Shown piece by piece: positions 5,584-7,214 of a DNA stretch of 7,214 nucleotides. Numbering within the stretch: position 1 is the stretch's first letter; the number at the start of each line of letters is the position of its first letter. Both the position numbers and the translations under genes were made by a program. The notes beneath the pieces are model-generated. The model was not told where the DNA came from. It searched no databases and was given only the letters and a program-made list of their open reading frames with translations. Source of the stretch: Nocardiopsaceae bacterium (GTDB taxonomy: Bacteria; Actinomycetota; Actinomycetes; Streptosporangiales; Streptosporangiaceae); the NCBI GenBank assembly GCA_031254715.1, contig JAIRTY010000524.1, positions 1-7,214 on the forward strand, given 5' to 3'.

Positions 5584-5844
5584 ATGAAGGTGGATGAGGA
5601 GTCGGCCGGAGCGGTGCTGAACCGGCTCCGCCGGGCTCAGGGGCAGCTCGCCGCGGTGATCGCGATGATCGAAGCCGGGCGGGAGTGCCAGGAAGTCGTG
5701 CCGCAGCTCGCGGCGGTGTCCCGGGCCATCGACCGGGCGGGCTTCAAGATCCTCGCTAACGGTATGCGGCGGTGCCTCGCCACGGGCGGCGACGACCTGA
5801 TGAGCGAGGACGATCTGGAACGGATGTTCCGCACCCTGGCCTGA
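5584..5844 (+). CDS. CsoR/RcnR-family (DUF156) repressor, CstR-like with Cys-Gly-Cys
   Basis: This 86-residue all-helical sensor repressor carries the family core NRLRRAQGQLAAVIAMIEAGRECQEVV (13-39) and QLAAVSRAIDRAGFKILANGMRRCL (41-65). The family binds Cu(I), Ni/Co, formaldehyde or persulfide and releases DNA when charged. Copper sensors need Cys-His-Cys; counting from Cys35, the His position (+25) is Gly60 and the second cysteine (+29) is Cys64. Loss of His with both cysteines kept resembles CstR-type persulfide sensors. RcnR-type (needs several His) and FrmR-type (needs the same His) are also unlikely. The tail MSEDDLERMFRTLA is typical of actinobacterial members. The start ATG is supported by GGAGGAG 10 bases upstream. 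It is a single-gene unit with its own promoter/operator; no copA, copZ or rhodanese gene is adjacent, but thioredoxin upstream carries a similar site. Confidence 0.93.
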   Translation: MKVDEESAGAVLNRLRRAQGQLAAVIAMIEAGRECQEVVPQLAAVSRAIDRAGFKILANGMRRCLATGGDDLMSEDDLERMFRTLA

Positions 5845-5851
5845 CCACAAC

Positions 5852-5867
5852 CGGCGGGGCCCCGCCG
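5852..5867 (+). terminator. GC palindrome after the sensor gene
   Basis: CGGCGGGGCCCCGCCG is a perfect 16-bp palindrome that starts 7 bases after the sensor stop codon. Folded, it gives CGGCGG-GGCC-CCGCCG, a 6-bp all-GC stem. There is no T-tract. Its position makes it the likely transcript end. Confidence 0.5.
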
Positions 5868-5904
5868 TGCCCAGGCAGGGGCAGTGGCCGCGGGGCGGGG
5901 CCGG

Positions 5905-6035
5905 CTGGACGGCTGCGGGCACTCCGACTGGACGGCGGCGGCGGCGGCGACTGGACGGCGGCGGCGGCGGCGACTGGACGGCGGCGGGCACTCCGGCTGG
6001 ACGGCGGCGGCGGCTCCGGCTGGCGGCGGCTCCGG
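5905..6035. repeat. 23-bp tandem repeat (five full copies and one short copy)
   Basis: Copies begin CTGGACGGC at 5905, 5928, 5951, 5974 and 5997, each exactly 23 bp; a 16-bp shortened copy beginning CTGGCGGCGG follows at 6020. Copies 2 and 3 are identical; copies 1 and 4 share GGGCACTCCG. The period is not a multiple of three and all frames give Gly/Ala-rich or Arg-rich nonsense, so it is non-coding. It fills most of the 228-bp gap between the convergent sensor and PucR-type genes and looks like a minisatellite prone to copy-number change. Confidence 0.85.
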
Positions 6036-6072
6036 CTAGCAGCGGCCCCGCCAGCTGGCAGCGGCGCTGTCG

Positions 6073-7214
6073 TCAGGCCGCCGCCAGCGGGGTGGCCGGC
6101 CAGTCCAGCAGGTTCGCTCCGGTCACCGCGACCTGGAGGGTGAAGGCATCCCCGGACCGGGTCGGGTCACGGCCGGTGAGCTGACGCACCCGGGCCAGCC
6201 GGTAGGTCACGGCCCGGACCGACAGGTGCAGGTCCCTGGCGGCCGCGGCAGCGACACCGCCGTGCGCGAAGTAGGAGGTCAGGGTGGCCAGCAGCGGGGC
6301 GGCGCCGCCGCGGGCGGTCGCCAGCGGCGTCAGCAGCGTCCGCACCAGGTCGGTGATCGCTTCCCGGTCCCGCAGCACGACCTGATAAATGAGCAGGTCA
6401 CCAGCCCTGGCGATGCGGTCAGGGAGCCCGAGCCGGTGCGCGACGTCAAGCGCCTCGCTGGCTTCTTCGTAGGACCGGACGGTGCCGGACGGGCCGGGGT
6501 AGGCGCGCCCGATCGCGATCCGCCAGTGCTGGTGGTCCAGTGCCCGGGCGAGCGCCTTCGCCACCCGGTCCGCTTCGTCCCCAGCGGCAGCGCCGACGAT
6601 CGCCACCAATTGGCCGCCGCGGGTGGTTGCCAGCGCCGGTGACGGCGTGGCGGCGTCGGCGACGAGCTGGTCGATGTCCAGCCGGGGCGCCCCGGGCACA
6701 GGCGCCGTCCCCGGCCCCCCGGCAACCGGCCCCCCGGCAGCTGGCCCGCCGCCGCCCGGCCAGTCACCGCCCGCCCCGCCGGGACCCGGCCCGCCGCCGC
6801 CCGGCCAGTCACCGCCTGGCCTGCCGGCACCCGGCCCGCCGGCACCCGCCCCGCCGGCAGCTGGGCCGCCGGCAGCTGGCGCATCGCCGCCCGGCCAGTC
6901 ACTGCCTGGCCTGCCGGTACCCGGGTCGCCACCGCCCGGCCCGCCGCTGTCCGGCCCGATGCTGTCCGGCCCGATGCTGTCCGACCCGTTGCTGTCCGGC
7001 CCGCCGCTGGCCTGCCCGCCGCTGTCCGGCGCGCCGCTGTCCGTTCTGGCGGGACCTTGCCGGGAAGGGCCGGGCCCGGCCAGGACCACCTGGTGCGGGC
7101 CGGCCAGGCGCAGCCCCAGCCGCTCGCCGCTGGCGATGAGGTCGCCGGCGCCGCCCCGGCCCGATAGCAGGTCGTCGAAGAACTCCCGCCGCTCCCCTTC
7201 CTCCCGCCTGGCCA
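6073..7214 (-). CDS. PucR/CdaR-type helix-turn-helix regulator, C-terminal part (start outside window)
   Basis: The frame is open to the window edge. Its first visible residues, RREEGERREFFDDLLSGRGG then GERLGLRLAGPHQVVLAG, are the usual lead-in to the GGDEF-like middle domain of PucR/CdaR regulators. So the GTG at 7089 is internal, not the start. The middle domain resumes after a long insert at RGGQLVAIVGAAAG (about 6590-6630) and includes IAIGRAYPGPSGTVRSYEEASEAL. The C-terminal HTH_30 domain, LLATLTSYFAHGGVAAAAARD then LHLSVRAVTYRLARVRQLTG, lies at about 6115-6291. PucR relatives are activators or repressors of purine, sugar-acid or other catabolic genes; the target here is unknown. Between 6685 and 7074 the domain is split by about 130 residues of Gly/Pro/Asp/Ser repeats. 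The gene converges on the sensor gene. Confidence 0.9.
   Translation of the reverse strand, partial: ARREEGERREFFDDLLSGRGGAGDLIASGERLGLRLAGPHQVVLAGPGPSRQGPARTDSGAPDSGGQASGGPDSNGSDSIGPDSIGPDSGGPGGGDPGTGRPGSDWPGGDAPAAGGPAAGGAGAGGPGAGRPGGDWPGGGGPGPGGAGGDWPGGGGPAAGGPVAGGPGTAPVPGAPRLDIDQLVADAATPSPALATTRGGQLVAIVGAAAGDEADRVAKALARALDHQHWRIAIGRAYPGPSGTVRSYEEASEALDVAHRLGLPDRIARAGDLLIYQVVLRDREAITDLVRTLLTPLATARGGAAPLLATLTSYFAHGGVAAAAARDLHLSVRAVTYRLARVRQLTGRDPTRSGDAFTLQVAVTGANLLDWPATPLAAA
6685..6939 (-). repeat. Gly/Pro-rich repeats within the PucR-type gene
   Basis: This part of the insert repeats a block containing DWPGG three times (codons near 6886-6900, 6796-6810 and 6751-6765), each followed by PAAGG- or PGPGG-like stretches. 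The DNA repeats GCCCGGCCAGTCAC with small changes. The frame is kept throughout. It is low-complexity and presumably unfolded. Confidence 0.7.
6940..7044 (-). repeat. Seven 15-bp repeats encoding a PDSxG pentapeptide
   Basis: Seven in-frame copies of a 15-bp unit (plus strand consensus CCGCTGTCCGGCCCG) encode TDSGA, PDSGG, QASGG, PDSNG, SDSIG, PDSIG and PDSGG. The unit length keeps the frame, so copy number could vary without breaking the gene. It lies at the N-terminal edge of the insert that splits the regulator's middle domain. Confidence 0.85.

Noticed and set aside
5584..5844. Copper-sensing CsoR
   Set aside because: The essential His ligand position is Gly60 and no copper transporter or chaperone gene is next to it.
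5772..6184. Gly-rich open frames across the 23-bp repeats
   Set aside because: The 23-bp period shifts frame at each copy, giving LDGGGGGDWTAAAA-type nonsense, with no start signal.
7087..7089. GTG 7089 as the start of the PucR-type regulator
   Set aside because: The same frame upstream to the window edge encodes REFFDDLLSGRGG and GERLGLRLAGPHQ, conserved family sequence, so the start lies outside the window.

Overview
The window is very GC-rich DNA (GC in most third codon positions) with GTG and TTG starts, Gly/Pro/Ala-rich proteins and an F420-type luciferase-like oxidoreductase. This points to a high-GC actinobacterium, probably a filamentous or soil type; the sequence does not fix the genus. 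No rRNA, tRNA, CRISPR array, insertion sequence or phage gene was seen. Eight genes are supported: five complete ones with clear family assignments, one complete metal/thiol sensor, and two cut by the window edges, plus several intergenic repeat and hairpin regions.

Left half, minus strand (1-3182): a run of four genes reading leftward, a PfkB-type kinase (psuK-like), psuG, an F420-dependent LLM oxidoreductase, and the N-terminal third of a predicted phosphoribosyltransferase. psuK and psuG overlap by 4 bases (GTGA), so they form a translationally coupled pseudouridine salvage pair: phosphorylation of pseudouridine, then C-C glycosidic cleavage to uracil and ribose 5-phosphate. Diverging from psuK, 33 bp away, is a LOG-family nucleotide phosphoribohydrolase (3216-3821), which also releases a base and ribose 5-phosphate. 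Three of these five genes therefore deal with the base to ribose-phosphate bond.

Middle, plus strand (3822-5844): an array of five GC hairpin units (3841-3957), a thioredoxin, a class I methyltransferase, a 511-bp gene-free stretch with several hairpins and a 22-bp perfect inverted repeat, then a CsoR/RcnR-family sensor. The sensor keeps the two cysteines of the family but has Gly where copper sensors have His, which fits a thiol/persulfide sensor better than a Cu(I) sensor. Two 16-bp sites of the type this family binds (ATACCC...GTAT) lie just upstream of thioredoxin and of the sensor itself, each overlapping a -10-like element. The most interesting reading is a small autoregulated persulfide/thiol-stress regulon that includes thioredoxin.

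Right end (5845-7214): a 23-bp minisatellite between convergent genes, then the C-terminal part of a PucR/CdaR-type regulator on the minus strand. Its middle domain is interrupted by about 130 residues of Gly/Pro/Asp/Ser low-complexity repeat.
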